Shown: positions 45,846-54,768 of the stretch, one piece after another | Numbering within the stretch: position 1 is the stretch's first letter | How the letters are laid out: every line of letters begins with the position of its first letter | Assembly: GCF_030811715.1 (NCBI RefSeq) | Contig: NZ_JAUSRH010000003.1 | Coordinates: 124,001-188,000 of the forward strand | Direction of reading: 5' to 3' | From: Sinomonas atrocyanea | GTDB lineage: Bacteria; Actinomycetota; Actinomycetes; Actinomycetales; Micrococcaceae | DNA: 64,000 nucleotides | The notes under the pieces: generated by a model | What the model was told of the DNA's origin: nothing | What the model saw: the letters and a program-made list of their open reading frames with translations, nothing else | Database searches by the model: none | Position numbers and translations under genes: made by a program

Positions 45846-48060
45846 ACGCGGCCGGGACCTCACGCGGCTCGTGGGAGGAGCCTCCGCGAAGAAGCTCAAG
45901 GACCACCTCGGCCTCGTCACCGCGGGCGACCTGCTCGACTACTTCCCGCGGCGGTACGCCGAGCGCGGCGAGCTGACCAGCATCGCCGGGCTGCCGCTCG
46001 ACTCGGACGTGACCCTGCTCGCGCGCGTCGTGAAGGCCACGAGTCGGAAGATGGCCACGCGCAAGGGCACTATCACGGACGTGGTGGTCACGGACGGTGC
46101 CGAGGGCGCCCTCGACACCATCAGCCTGACGTTCTTCAACAGCTTCGCGGCCTCCCGGCAGCTGCGGCCGGGAACGGTGGCGATGTTCTCCGGGCGCGTG
46201 GGCTCCTACCGCGGACGGCTCCAGCTGACCAACCCGGACTACGTCCTGCTCGACGGCGAGGCCGAGGACGGCTCGAGCGCCGAGGAGCTGGCCGGGAAGC
46301 CGATCCCGGTCTACCCGGCCACGGCGAAGCTGCCGAGCTGGCGGATCGCCCAGGCGGTCGCAACGGTCCTCGGGCAGGTCGACCTCGAGAGCCTCGAGGA
46401 CCCGCTGCCGGAGCAGCTGCGCTCGAAGCACCGCCTGCCCGGGATCGCCGAGGCCTACCGGATGATCCACATCCCCGCCACCGCCGAGGAGTGGGCGGCT
46501 GCCCGGCGCAGGTTCCAGTATGAGGAGGCCCTCGTACTGCAGACCGCGCTCGCCCGGCGCAAGGCCCAGCACGCCCAGCTCCCCTCGCGGCCGAGCCCCG
46601 CGCGCCGGGGCGGGATGCTCGACGCGTTCGACGCCGGACTGCCGTTCACGCTCACCGACGGCCAGCGGGAGGTCGGCGAGGTCCTCGCACGCGAGCTCTC
46701 CGCGGCGCACCCGATGAACCGGCTCCTGCAGGGCGAGGTCGGTTCGGGCAAGACCGTCGTGGCCCTGCGCGCCATGCTGCAGGTGGTCGACGACGGCGGG
46801 CAGGCCGCGCTCCTGGCCCCGACCGAGGTGCTCGCCGCCCAGCACTACGAGTCGATCCGGCGCACGCTCGGGCCGCTCGCCCGGGACGGCATCCTCGGGG
46901 CGTCCGACGGCGTCGAGGTGGTCCTGCTCACCGGCAGCCAGAGCGGCGCGGAGCGCAAGAGGTCGCTCCTCGCGGCGGCGAGCGGGGAAGCGGGGATCGT
47001 GGTGGGCACCCATGCCCTGCTCTCGGAGCACGTGCAGTTCGCCGACCTCGGGCTCGTCGTCGTGGACGAGCAGCACCGCTTCGGCGTCGAGCAGCGCGAC
47101 GCCCTGCGCGCGAAGAGCCTCGCCACCCCGCACCTGCTCGTCATGACGGCGACCCCGATCCCGCGCACCGTGGCCATGACCGTGTTCGGCGACCTCGAGA
47201 CCTCGATGCTGCGCGAACTGCCCGCCGGACGCGCCCCGATCGCGACCCACGTGGTCGGCCTTGCCGAGAACCCCTTCTGGGAGCGGCGCATCTGGGCGCG
47301 CGCCCGCGAGGAGATCGACGCCGGACGCCAGGTCTACGTCGTCTGCCCGACGATCGGCGGATCGGGCGAGGACGAAGGCGACCTCGAGGCGCTCGACGAG
47401 GCGACCTGGGGCGGGACGGCGCTCGGACCGTCGGGAGAGCGCAGCCCTGCCGCCTCCGTCGCGGCCACCTTGGAGCAGCTGGCCGGCGAGCCCGCCCTCG
47501 CGGGCACCCGGATCGCGGCCCTCCACGGCCGGCTCGACGGCACCGAGAAGGGCGCGGCGATGGAGGGCTTCGCCGCGGGGACCACCGACCTGCTCGTGGC
47601 GACCACCGTCATCGAGGTCGGGGTCGACGTGCCGAACGCGACCCTCATGGTGATCCTCGACGCGGACCGCTTCGGCATCGCCCAGCTGCACCAGCTGCGT
47701 GGCCGCGTGGGCCGCGGCGGCCACGCCGGGACGTGCCTCCTCGTGACCTCTCTCGAGCCCGGGCATCCGAGCAGGGCTCGCCTGGACGCGGTGGCGGCGA
47801 GTACCGACGGGTTCGTCCTGGCCCAGAAGGACCTCGAGCACCGGCGGGAGGGCGACATCCTCGGCGCGTCCCAGTCCGGGCGCCGTTCGACCCTGCGGCT
47901 CCTGCGCGTCCTGCGGGACGCCGACGTCATCGAGCGGGCCCGCGCGGACGCCCTCGGCATCGTGGCCGAGGACCCGGGCCTCGAGGCGCACCCTGCGCTG
48001 AAGACGGCCATCGACGCCTATCTGGAACCGGAGAAGGAGGTGTTCCTCGAGCGTGGCTGA
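45835..48060 (+). CDS. recG: ATP-dependent DNA helicase RecG
   Basis: This 741-residue branch-migration helicase rewinds stalled replication forks. The N-terminal wedge/OB domain (about residues 50-170) precedes the helicase core: Walker A GEVGSGKTVVALRAM, the DEQH box VVVDEQHRFGVEQRD, MTATPIPRTVAMTVFGDL and QLHQLRGRVGRGGHAGTC. The GTG at 45835 overlaps the DAK2 gene, so the two are coupled. rsmD follows 18 bases later. Confidence 0.95.
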   Translation: MATERGRDLTRLVGGASAKKLKDHLGLVTAGDLLDYFPRRYAERGELTSIAGLPLDSDVTLLARVVKATSRKMATRKGTITDVVVTDGAEGALDTISLTFFNSFAASRQLRPGTVAMFSGRVGSYRGRLQLTNPDYVLLDGEAEDGSSAEELAGKPIPVYPATAKLPSWRIAQAVATVLGQVDLESLEDPLPEQLRSKHRLPGIAEAYRMIHIPATAEEWAAARRRFQYEEALVLQTALARRKAQHAQLPSRPSPARRGGMLDAFDAGLPFTLTDGQREVGEVLARELSAAHPMNRLLQGEVGSGKTVVALRAMLQVVDDGGQAALLAPTEVLAAQHYESIRRTLGPLARDGILGASDGVEVVLLTGSQSGAERKRSLLAAASGEAGIVVGTHALLSEHVQFADLGLVVVDEQHRFGVEQRDALRAKSLATPHLLVMTATPIPRTVAMTVFGDLETSMLRELPAGRAPIATHVVGLAENPFWERRIWARAREEIDAGRQVYVVCPTIGGSGEDEGDLEALDEATWGGTALGPSGERSPAASVAATLEQLAGEPALAGTRIAALHGRLDGTEKGAAMEGFAAGTTDLLVATTVIEVGVDVPNATLMVILDADRFGIAQLHQLRGRVGRGGHAGTCLLVTSLEPGHPSRARLDAVAASTDGFVLAQKDLEHRREGDILGASQSGRRSTLRLLRVLRDADVIERARADALGIVAEDPGLEAHPALKTAIDAYLEPEKEVFLERG

Positions 48061-48078
48061 GACGACTCGGGCGGCCCG

Positions 48079-48690
48079 ATGAGCAGGATCATCGCCGGCA
48101 TCATCGGCGGCACACCCTTGGCCTCGGTGCCGGGATCCGCGACGCGCCCCACGACGGACCGCGTCAAGGAGGCCCTCTTCTCGCGCCTCGACGCCCTGGG
48201 CATGGTCTCGCGGGCCCGCGTCCTCGACCTCTATGCGGGCTCCGGCGCCCTCGGGGTGGAGGCGGTGAGCCGGGGGGCCTCGACGGCCGAGCTCGTCGAA
48301 GCGGATGCCAAGGCGGTGGGCGTGTGCCAGCGCAACGCCCGGCTCGTCAACGACGCCGTGGGCCGCCGCGCCGTCACCGTGCACCGGGGCAAGGTGGGCT
48401 CCTTCCTCGACGGGACGGGGCCCGGCCGCCATTGGGACCTCGTCTTCATGGATCCGCCGTACCCCCTCGGGGAGGACCAGGTCTCCCGCGTCCTCGCGGC
48501 GCTCGCGCCCCATCTGGCCGAGGACGCCCTCGTCGTCGTCGAACGTTCGGCCCGTTCGCCCGAGCCCGACTGGCCGGAGGGGCTGCAGCACTTCGCGGAG
48601 CGCAAGTACGGGGAGACGCGCCTCTGGTTCGCAGAGCCGACGGCGGACGCGCCCGCGCCGTCCGGCTCCCCGGAGGCCGTGGCGCCATGA
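48079..48690 (+). CDS. rsmD: 16S rRNA (guanine966-N2)-methyltransferase
   Basis: This 203-residue SAM-dependent enzyme methylates G966 of 16S rRNA. Motif I is DLYAGSGALGVEAVSRGA and the catalytic motif is FMDPPYPLGEDQ. The N-terminal IIAGIIGGTPLASVPGSATRPTTDRVKEALF region matches the family. The C-terminal 20 residues are Ala/Pro-rich. coaD, its usual downstream neighbour, is about 2.9 kb away here. The next small gene overlaps by four bases (ATGA). Confidence 0.93.
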   Translation: MSRIIAGIIGGTPLASVPGSATRPTTDRVKEALFSRLDALGMVSRARVLDLYAGSGALGVEAVSRGASTAELVEADAKAVGVCQRNARLVNDAVGRRAVTVHRGKVGSFLDGTGPGRHWDLVFMDPPYPLGEDQVSRVLAALAPHLAEDALVVVERSARSPEPDWPEGLQHFAERKYGETRLWFAEPTADAPAPSGSPEAVAP

Positions 48691-49121
48691 CGGCCCTGTT
48701 CCCCGTCGGCCTGCCCGCGCTCGTCCCCTCCGCGGACCTTGCCTCCGCACCGCAGTGGTGGGAGATCGTCGCAGCCCTGGCGCCCGTGGGCACGCTCGCC
48801 GCCGCCCTCGTCGCGGCCGTGGTCGGGCTCGGCACCATCCGCCAGCGCTCATACTCGGACCGCCGAGCGGAATTCTGGCGGCGCACCGAGTGGGCACTCG
48901 AAGCCTCGACCTCCCAGGACCCCCAGCTCGCGGCCATGGGCACCATGGTCCTGGCCAGCCTGGCCAAGAGTGACCTCATCGCCAGCGACGAGGAGCTCCA
49001 ACTGCTCGATGCGGTGTGGATCGACCCGATTGCGGAGGCCGAGGAGGCCGGACTCGACGAGGAGCTGGGCGACGGCGACGAGGACCGTGCCGGGGACGAG
49101 CCCGGCCCCGAGCGGCCCTAG
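48687..49121 (+). CDS. Hypothetical membrane protein, one helix
   Basis: A 144-residue protein with one N-terminal membrane helix (about residues 24-48, WWEIVAALAPVGTLAAALVAAVVGL), a cytoplasmic helical segment (SYSDRRAEFWRRTEWALEASTSQ) and an acidic C-terminus. The middle (MGTMVLASLAKSDLIASDEELQLLDAVW) could be an alpha-helical domain. The ATG overlaps the rsmD stop, indicating coupling. I do not recognise the family. Confidence 0.65.
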   Translation: MTALFPVGLPALVPSADLASAPQWWEIVAALAPVGTLAAALVAAVVGLGTIRQRSYSDRRAEFWRRTEWALEASTSQDPQLAAMGTMVLASLAKSDLIASDEELQLLDAVWIDPIAEAEEAGLDEELGDGDEDRAGDEPGPERP

Positions 49122-49277
49122 GCCGAACCGGACCGGCCCTCCGGGCCAGGGCTGCAGCCGTCGGCGGGCCGTGGACGGCCGGGGGCGGCTGAGGCGATAC
49201 TGGAAGGGAGCCTGCGGCGCAGTCCGTCCTGCACGGGCATCCCGCAGCAGCGACGGGCAGGCAAGGAAGGAGGAGCC

Positions 49278-49475
49278 GTGAGCAAGCACGAGGCGCTCCC
49301 CGGCGAGGACACCGGGCGGCACACGGGCGAGAAGGCCGGAGAGCGGCGTCCCGGTGCCTCGGACCGCCGAGTCCAGATCGCCGCGGCCAAGCTCCGCGTC
49401 GTCCTCGACGAACGGCTCAACCGGCCGACCCCCGAGTGGGTCAAGCGCCTCGCCGAGCAGAAGCTCGCGAGCTGA
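49278..49475 (+). CDS. Hypothetical 65-residue protein
   Basis: A small charged protein with a polar, probably disordered N-terminal half and a predicted helical C-terminal half (VQIAAAKLRVVLDERLNRPTPEWVKRLAEQKLAS). The GTG start has a strong AAGGAGGAG site 5 nt upstream, which supports a real gene despite the size. It converges with the spermidine-synthase-like gene five bases on. No function can be assigned. Confidence 0.55.
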   Translation: MSKHEALPGEDTGRHTGEKAGERRPGASDRRVQIAAAKLRVVLDERLNRPTPEWVKRLAEQKLAS

Positions 49476-49479
49476 CGGG

Positions 49480-50265
49480 TCATCCCGCGAGCGGGTCGAG
49501 CTCGACCCCGCGGACCAGGCGCGTGGGGTGCGGCCCGGCGGCGGGCAGCCCTGTCGTCCACGACTCGGGCCACGGGCCCGCGAGCCCGATCGCGACGATG
49601 TTCCCCGGGAACCTCGCCGTGAACATCTCCGGTTCGGCCAGCGCCGCGACCTCCCCGAACACCGAACGCATGGCGGCCAGCTGGGACCGTACGAGCGTCA
49701 GCGGCGGGTCGTCGCCGATGTTCACCAGGAGCGCCCCGCCTGGGGCCAGGAGCTCGGCGGCCTCGGCGTAGAAGCCGGGCTCCGCGAGGTGGCCGGGTGC
49801 CTCGGGGCCGGAGAAGATGTCCAGCACGATCACGTCGAACGGTCCCCGCGCGGCGGCCTCCGGAAGCTGCCACCGGGCGTCGCCCAGATGGACGCTGAGG
49901 TCGGTCCCCGGCGCGAGCGGGAGGCGCTCGAGCACGAAGTCGAGCAGCTCGCGCTCGAGCTCGACCGCGCCCTGGACCGAGCCGGGACGGGTTGCGGCGA
50001 TGTACCTGGCCAGGGTGAGCGCGCCGGCGCCCAGGTGCAGGGCTCGGATCGGAGCCCCGGCCGGGGCGATGGCGTCGACCACATTCGCGATCCGGCGAAG
50101 GTAGGCGTAGAAGACGTGGCCCGGGCGCGCGAGGTCCACGTGGGACTGCTCCGCGCCGCCGATCGAGAGCACGTACGCCCCGGGAACGAGCGGGTCGGGC
50201 TCGACGCTCGCGTGCGCCCCGATGCCGCGGAGGTACCTGCTCGGGCCGGGCCGCGCCGAGGTCAC
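49480..50265 (-). CDS. Spermidine-synthase-like methyltransferase-fold protein
   Basis: A 261-residue protein with the spermidine synthase Rossmann fold: YVLSIGGAEQSHVDLARPGHVFYAYLRRIA, ALHLGAGALTLARYIAATRPG, VELERELLDFV and DVIVLDIFSGPEAPGHL. True spermidine synthases have a GGGDG motif; here it is HLGAGAL, so polyamine synthesis is doubtful. Stand-alone SpeE-like proteins of this type are frequent in actinobacteria without known function. The start overlaps the aminotransferase stop (GTGA). Confidence 0.8.
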   Translation of the reverse strand: MTSARPGPSRYLRGIGAHASVEPDPLVPGAYVLSIGGAEQSHVDLARPGHVFYAYLRRIANVVDAIAPAGAPIRALHLGAGALTLARYIAATRPGSVQGAVELERELLDFVLERLPLAPGTDLSVHLGDARWQLPEAAARGPFDVIVLDIFSGPEAPGHLAEPGFYAEAAELLAPGGALLVNIGDDPPLTLVRSQLAAMRSVFGEVAALAEPEMFTARFPGNIVAIGLAGPWPESWTTGLPAAGPHPTRLVRGVELDPLAG

Positions 50266-51491
50266 ACGAGCTCCGCGAGCCGCGAGAGCCGGGTCGCGGC
50301 CTCGTCCAGGAGCGGCTCCTTCTTGCAGAAGGCGAAGCGCAGGAGCGACCGGGTGCGCTCGGCGCCCTCGGGATGGCAGAAGACGGAGACGGGAATCGCG
50401 GCGACGCCCACGAGCTCCGGCAGGCGCCGCGCGAGGTCCACCGCGCTGTCGAACCCGAGGCCCGCCGTGTCCGCGGTGATGAAGTACGTGCCCTCCGGAC
50501 GGAAGACGTCCAGGCCGGCCGCCTCCAGGCCCTCGGCGAGGATGTCCCGCTTTGCCCTCAGCGCCGCGGCGATGCCCTCGAAGAAGCCGTCCGGGTAGCC
50601 CAGGCCGAGGGCAACCGCCTCCTGGAACGGGGTCCCCGAGCTGTAGGTGAGGAACTGCTTGATCGTGCGGACGCGCGCCACGAGCTCCTCCGGCCCGGTG
50701 ACCCAGCCGACCTTCCAGCCCGTGAACGAGAACGTCTTCCCCGCGGAGGAGATCGTCAGGGTGCGCTCCGCCGCCCCCGGCAGGGACGCGACCGGCACGT
50801 GGCGGGGGCCGAACACGAGGTGCTCGTAGACCTCATCGGTGACGATCACGGCGTCGTGCTCCGCGGCCAGCTCAACGATCCGGGAGAGCATCTCTCGGCC
50901 GAACACTGCGCCGGTCGGGTTGTGGGGGTTGTTCACGACGACGACGCGCGTCCGCGGGCCGAACGCGGCCTCGAGCTCGGCGAGGTCGGGCTGGAACGAG
51001 GGCGCGCCCAGCGGGACGGTGACGTGCTCGGCGCCGGCGAGGGCGATCATGGCCCCATAGGAGTCGTAGAACGGCTCGAAGGTGAGGACCTCGTCGCCAG
51101 GGCCAGCGAGTGCGAGGAAGGCTGCGGCGATGCCCTCCGTCGCCCCGGTCGTCACGATCACCTCCCGCCAGGGATCCAGTGCGATCCCATAGAAGCGCGC
51201 CTGGTGCGCCGCGACCGCCTCGCGCAGCCGCGGGATGCCCTGCCCGGGGGCGTACTGGTTCGCGCCGGCGAGGATCGCGGACCGGGCGGCCTCTGCCATC
51301 TCGGCCGGCCCGTCCTCGTCGGGGAACCCCTGGCCGAGGTTGATCGCGCCGTGCCGGACCGCGAGGGCGGTCATCTCCTCGAAGATCGTCACGCCGAGCC
51401 TGCCGTCGGCGCCGAGGAGATTCGCTCCGGCCGCGGTGCGCTGCCACGCCGAGGCGTGCTGTCCTGCTGGTCCCTGCCCTGCGGAAGTCAC
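50262..51491 (-). CDS. PLP-dependent aminotransferase, class I/II
   Basis: A 409-residue fold-type I aminotransferase. The PLP lysine is in SSAGKTFSFTGWKVGWVTG near residue 253, with NNPHNPTGAVFG and TDEVYEHLVFG as supporting motifs, and INLGQGFPDEDGP at the N-terminus. This group includes methionine/kynurenine aminotransferases and succinyl-DAP aminotransferase DapC; the substrate cannot be settled here. The GTG start has only a weak site (GGGCGG). It is coupled to the SpeE-like gene and divergent from coaD. Confidence 0.88.
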   Translation of the reverse strand: MTSAGQGPAGQHASAWQRTAAGANLLGADGRLGVTIFEEMTALAVRHGAINLGQGFPDEDGPAEMAEAARSAILAGANQYAPGQGIPRLREAVAAHQARFYGIALDPWREVIVTTGATEGIAAAFLALAGPGDEVLTFEPFYDSYGAMIALAGAEHVTVPLGAPSFQPDLAELEAAFGPRTRVVVVNNPHNPTGAVFGREMLSRIVELAAEHDAVIVTDEVYEHLVFGPRHVPVASLPGAAERTLTISSAGKTFSFTGWKVGWVTGPEELVARVRTIKQFLTYSSGTPFQEAVALGLGYPDGFFEGIAAALRAKRDILAEGLEAAGLDVFRPEGTYFITADTAGLGFDSAVDLARRLPELVGVAAIPVSVFCHPEGAERTRSLLRFAFCKKEPLLDEAATRLSRLAELV

Positions 51492-51570
51492 CCGCCCATG
51501 CTATCGGCGCGGGCCACGCCGGTGGTCGCGCGCCCGCGGCGGCGGAGGGGCCATGCAGTATGTTGGCGGT

Positions 51571-52053
51571 ATGCGACGCGCGGTGTGCCCTGGCTCCTTC
51601 GACCCCATCCACAACGGGCATCTCGAGGTCATCGCCAGGGCCGCGAACCTCTTCGACGAGGTCATCGTCGCGGTGTCGACCAACTACGCGAAGAAGTACC
51701 GCTTCGCCCTTGAGGAGCGGCTCACCATGGCCCGCCGCACGCTCGGTGCCATCAGCGGGATCCTCGTGGAGCCCATGGGGGAGGGCCTCCTCGCCGACTT
51801 CTGCCGGGAACGGGGCGCGAGCGCCATCGTCAAGGGGCTCCGCTCGTCGTCCGACTTCGACTACGAGCTGCCCATGGCCATCATGAACCGCCAGCTCACC
51901 GGGGTCGAGACCGTGTTCCTCCCCGCCGAGGCCCACTACGTCCACCTGTCGTCAACCCTCGTCAAGGAGGTCCACGACTTGGGCGGGGACGTCGCGGACT
52001 ACGTGCCCCGGTCGGTCCTGGCGCGGCTCGCCGAGACCCGTCCGCAGAACTGA
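51571..52053 (+). CDS. coaD: Phosphopantetheine adenylyltransferase
   Basis: This 160-residue enzyme makes dephospho-CoA, the penultimate step of coenzyme A synthesis. The nucleotidyltransferase motif CPGSFDPIHNGHLEVIARA and the C-terminal LSSTLVKEVHDLGGD are clear. The ATG at 51571 matches the family's usual start and has TATGTT 6 nt upstream, a leaderless arrangement. An ATG at 51553, with GGAGGGG close by, would add six residues. Confidence 0.94.
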   Translation: MRRAVCPGSFDPIHNGHLEVIARAANLFDEVIVAVSTNYAKKYRFALEERLTMARRTLGAISGILVEPMGEGLLADFCRERGASAIVKGLRSSSDFDYELPMAIMNRQLTGVETVFLPAEAHYVHLSSTLVKEVHDLGGDVADYVPRSVLARLAETRPQN

Positions 52054-52129
52054 GGACGCCGCGCGAGCGGCTAGAATGAACGGGCACCGTACGCTGGACA
52101 CTGTCCCGGTGCGCGGCGGCACCGCTGGT

Positions 52130-52158
52130 TTGGGCCTCGATGCTGCAGCGGCTAGGAT
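52130..52158 (+). promoter_or_regulatory. Promoter of the yceD-rpmF-rnc operon
   Basis: TTGGGC (52130-52135) and TAGGAT (52153-52158) are exactly 17 bp apart. Transcription would begin near 52165 and give a 5' leader of about 26 nt with AGGAG ahead of the first gene. Confidence 0.6.
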
Positions 52159-52190
52159 AGTGTGTCGGTCTATGTTCTACAGGAGTTCTC

Positions 52191-52745
52191 ATTAAGCGCG
52201 AAGCACGTTCGCCTTTGATGTTCGACGTCAAAGACCTCGGGCGCAGCCCGGGGAGTATGCGGACCCTTGAGGAGCATGTACCCGCGCCGGGTGAACTCGG
52301 CGTGGCACTCATCGGCGTCAGGGAAGGATCCCCCGTGGATCTGGACCTGACCTTCGAGTCAGTGCACGAGGGGATCCTGGTCTCGGGGACCGCGCACGTC
52401 ACGGTAACGGGCGAGTGCGGCCGCTGCCTGGATCCCATCGAGTACGGACTCGACGCCGAGGTGCAAGAGCTTTTCTTCTTCGAGAGCCTCGGGCTCTCGG
52501 ACGGAGAAGACGATGAAGAGCAACGTCGAGTCGAGCACGATTCCATCGATCTTGAGCCGGTGTTGCGGGACGCAGTGGTACCACTGCTGCCGTTCCAGCC
52601 GGTGTGCCGGGAAGACTGCGAGGGCCTGTGCTCCGAATGCGGAGTGCGTCTCGCGGACGAGCCGGGGCACCACCATGAGGTCGTCGACCCCCGGTGGGCT
52701 GCCTTGGCAGATCTGGCGAAGCCAGACCGGCACGACGATGAGTAA
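52191..52745 (+). CDS. YceD/DUF177 family protein, apparent AUU start
   Basis: A 184-residue cytosolic protein of the YceD family, linked to 23S rRNA and encoded before rpmF in most bacteria, as here. The conserved opening SPL(M)FDVKDLGRSPGSM and the cysteine pairs GECGRCLDP and CREDCEGLCSECG are present. The conserved Ser-Pro-Leu lies upstream of the first ATG (52218) and TTG (52215). The only candidate that fits it is ATT at 52191, with AGGAG five bases upstream; no ATG, GTG or TTG exists between the upstream stop at 52158 and 52215. An AUU start is therefore inferred. Confidence 0.75.
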   Translation: MKREARSPLMFDVKDLGRSPGSMRTLEEHVPAPGELGVALIGVREGSPVDLDLTFESVHEGILVSGTAHVTVTGECGRCLDPIEYGLDAEVQELFFFESLGLSDGEDDEEQRRVEHDSIDLEPVLRDAVVPLLPFQPVCREDCEGLCSECGVRLADEPGHHHEVVDPRWAALADLAKPDRHDDE

Positions 52746-52776
52746 GTGTTGGCACTAAGAGAGAAATGAGTTAGCC

Positions 52777-52980
52777 GTGGCTGTTCCCAAGCGGAAGATG
52801 TCTCGCTCGAATACCCGCGCCCGCCGCTCGCAGTGGAAGGCCTCCGTCCCCACGCTGGTCAAGACCGTTGAGAACGGCCGCGTGACGTACAGCCTTCCCC
52901 ACCAGGCCAAGGTCGTCACCGACTCGGCCGGGACCGAGCTGTTCCTCGAGTACAAGGGCCGCAAGGTCGCCGACGTCTGA
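52777..52980 (+). CDS. rpmF: 50S ribosomal protein L32
   Basis: This 67-residue basic ribosomal protein starts [20 protein letters not shown], the L32 signature. The usual zinc cysteines are absent: the corresponding positions carry other residues ([14 protein letters not shown]), so this is the zinc-free form. The GTG start is 31 bases after yceD; rnc follows 18 bases later. Its place in a yceD-rpmF-rnc operon is standard. Confidence 0.95.
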   Translation: MAVPKRKMSRSNTRARRSQWKASVPTLVKTVENGRVTYSLPHQAKVVTDSAGTELFLEYKGRKVADV

Positions 52981-52998
52981 TCCGGCGGAATCTCGCGC

Positions 52999-53700
52999 AT
53001 GAGCCCTCATGACGAGCTTTTGAAGCGTCTCGGCGTCGACATCGACGCCGAGACGCTTCGTCTTGCCCTCACCCACCGCTCGTTCGCCTACGAGAACGGC
53101 GGCATTCCGACGAACGAGCGCCTCGAGTTCCTCGGCGACTCCGTCCTCGGCTTCTCCGTCACGGAGCACCTCTACCGGGAGTACCCCGATCTGAGCGAGG
53201 GCGACCTCGCGAAGCGGCGTGCCGCCGTCGTGAGCACCCGCGCCCTCGCCTCGATCGCCCGGCGCCTCGGCGTGGGCGAGTTCATCTACCTCGGCCAGGG
53301 TGAGAAGGTCACCGGCGGGAAGAACAAGTCCTCGATCCTGGCGGACACGATGGAGGCGCTCATCGGGGCGACCTATATCTCCAACGGACTCGAGACGGCG
53401 CGCCGCTTCGTCGTCGGCCTCATCGAGCCGCTCCTCGCGGACGCCGCGGTGCTCGGAGCGGGCACCGACTGGAAGACCCACATCCAGGAACTCGCCGCGA
53501 GCCGGCAGCTCGGCCCGATCCACTACGCGGTGGTCGGAGATGGGCCGGACCACGCGCGAACCTACACGGCCACCCTCCTCATCGGCGGGACCGAGTACGG
53601 GACCGGCACGGGGAACTCGAAGAAGGAAGCCGAGCAGCAGTCAGCGGCGAACGCCTGGAAGGTCCTCGGGACCGACAGCGCCGCCTCCGCGCAGGCCTGA
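52999..53700 (+). CDS. rnc: Ribonuclease III
   Basis: This 233-residue double-strand-specific endonuclease matures rRNA and cleaves structured mRNAs. The catalytic signature NERLEFLGDSVLGFSVTEHLY is at residues about 39-58, the second acidic site is ADTMEALIGATYI, and the C-terminal dsRNA-binding domain runs from about residue 160 (DWKTHIQELAASRQL) to GNSKKEAEQQSAANAWKVL. mutM follows after six bases. Confidence 0.95.
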   Translation: MSPHDELLKRLGVDIDAETLRLALTHRSFAYENGGIPTNERLEFLGDSVLGFSVTEHLYREYPDLSEGDLAKRRAAVVSTRALASIARRLGVGEFIYLGQGEKVTGGKNKSSILADTMEALIGATYISNGLETARRFVVGLIEPLLADAAVLGAGTDWKTHIQELAASRQLGPIHYAVVGDGPDHARTYTATLLIGGTEYGTGTGNSKKEAEQQSAANAWKVLGTDSAASAQA

Positions 53701-53706
53701 GCCGCG

Positions 53707-54675
53707 ATGCCCGAACTGCCCGAAGTCGAGGTCGTTCGCCGTGGCCTCGCCTCCTGGGTCGCGGGGCGGACCATCGAGGCGGTGGACGTCGTGGATGCCC
53801 GCTCCGTGCGGCGCCATCCGCTCGGCCCCGAGGACTTCCGCGGCCAGCTCGAGGGCGCCCTCGTGCTCGACGCCGTCCGCCGCGGAAAGTACCTCTGGCT
53901 GCCCCTGTCCGATCCGGACGTCCCCGAGGCCCGCGTCCATGACCCCGGGGCCGGCCCGCACACCGCGCTCCTCGCGCACCTGGGTATGAGCGGGCAGCTG
54001 CTCGTCGAGGAGCCCGAGGCGCCCGACGAGAAGCACCTCAAGGTCCGGCTCACCCTCAGCGACACCCTCGGCATGCCCCGCGAGCTGCGCTTCGTGGACC
54101 AGCGCATCTTCGGCGGCCTCGCCGTCGTGCCGCTCGTGCCGACGCACGACAGCGGCCCCGGCGGACGCGGGGACTCCGACCTTCCGCTCATCCCGGGGGA
54201 GGCGGCGCACATCGGGCGCGACCCGCTCGACCCGCTGTTCGACCCGGAGGCGTTCCACCTGCGCCTGCGCGCCCGGCGCACGGGCATCAAGCGCGCCCTC
54301 CTGGACCAGCGCCTCGTGTCCGGCATCGGGAACATCTACGCCGACGAGGCCCTCTGGGGCGCCCGCCTGCACTACGCGAGGCCGACTGACACCCTCCGCC
54401 GCCCCGAGACGGAACGGCTCGTGCACGCGGTGCGGGACGTGATGGGCCGGGCCCTCGTGGCCGGCGGCACGAGCTTTGACTCGCTCTACGTCAACGTCAA
54501 CGGCGCGTCAGGGTACTTCTCGCGTTCTCTGGACGCCTACGGCCGCGCCGGCCGGGCCTGCCGGCGGTGCGCGGCGGCAGGGGAGGGCGGTGTGATCGTC
54601 CGGGAGCGGTTCATGAACCGGTCCTCCTACCGCTGCACCCGCTGTCAGCCGGTTCCGCGCAACGCCCGCTGGTAG
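53707..54675 (+). CDS. mutM: Formamidopyrimidine-DNA glycosylase
   Basis: This 322-residue base-excision enzyme removes 8-oxoguanine. The N-terminal catalytic [13 protein letters not shown] (Pro1 nucleophile, Glu2), the [14 protein letters not shown] segment, the helix-two-turn-helix ([18 protein letters not shown]) and the C-terminal zinc finger ([11 protein letters not shown] to [10 protein letters not shown]) are complete. It is somewhat longer than E. coli MutM because of an inserted loop near residue 150. It lies in the rnc-smc operon. Confidence 0.95.
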   Translation: MPELPEVEVVRRGLASWVAGRTIEAVDVVDARSVRRHPLGPEDFRGQLEGALVLDAVRRGKYLWLPLSDPDVPEARVHDPGAGPHTALLAHLGMSGQLLVEEPEAPDEKHLKVRLTLSDTLGMPRELRFVDQRIFGGLAVVPLVPTHDSGPGGRGDSDLPLIPGEAAHIGRDPLDPLFDPEAFHLRLRARRTGIKRALLDQRLVSGIGNIYADEALWGARLHYARPTDTLRRPETERLVHAVRDVMGRALVAGGTSFDSLYVNVNGASGYFSRSLDAYGRAGRACRRCAAAGEGGVIVRERFMNRSSYRCTRCQPVPRNARW

Positions 54676-54768
54676 CCCGGTTCCGTCGGTGCCCGGTGGC
54701 ACAATGACGGACAACCGCCCGCCCGTCGCCCGTCCGCCCCGGCTAGCCCAGAGGAGACCCGCAGTCCC

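Noticed and set aside
49480-50265. Annotation as true spermidine synthase
   Set aside because: The GGGDG polyamine-site motif is replaced, and no other polyamine gene lies nearby.
51553-51570. coaD start at 51553
   Set aside because: It has GGAGGGG nearby but too close to the codon, adds residues not usual in the family, and the ATG at 51571 has a TATGTT box 6 nt upstream. Not fully excluded.
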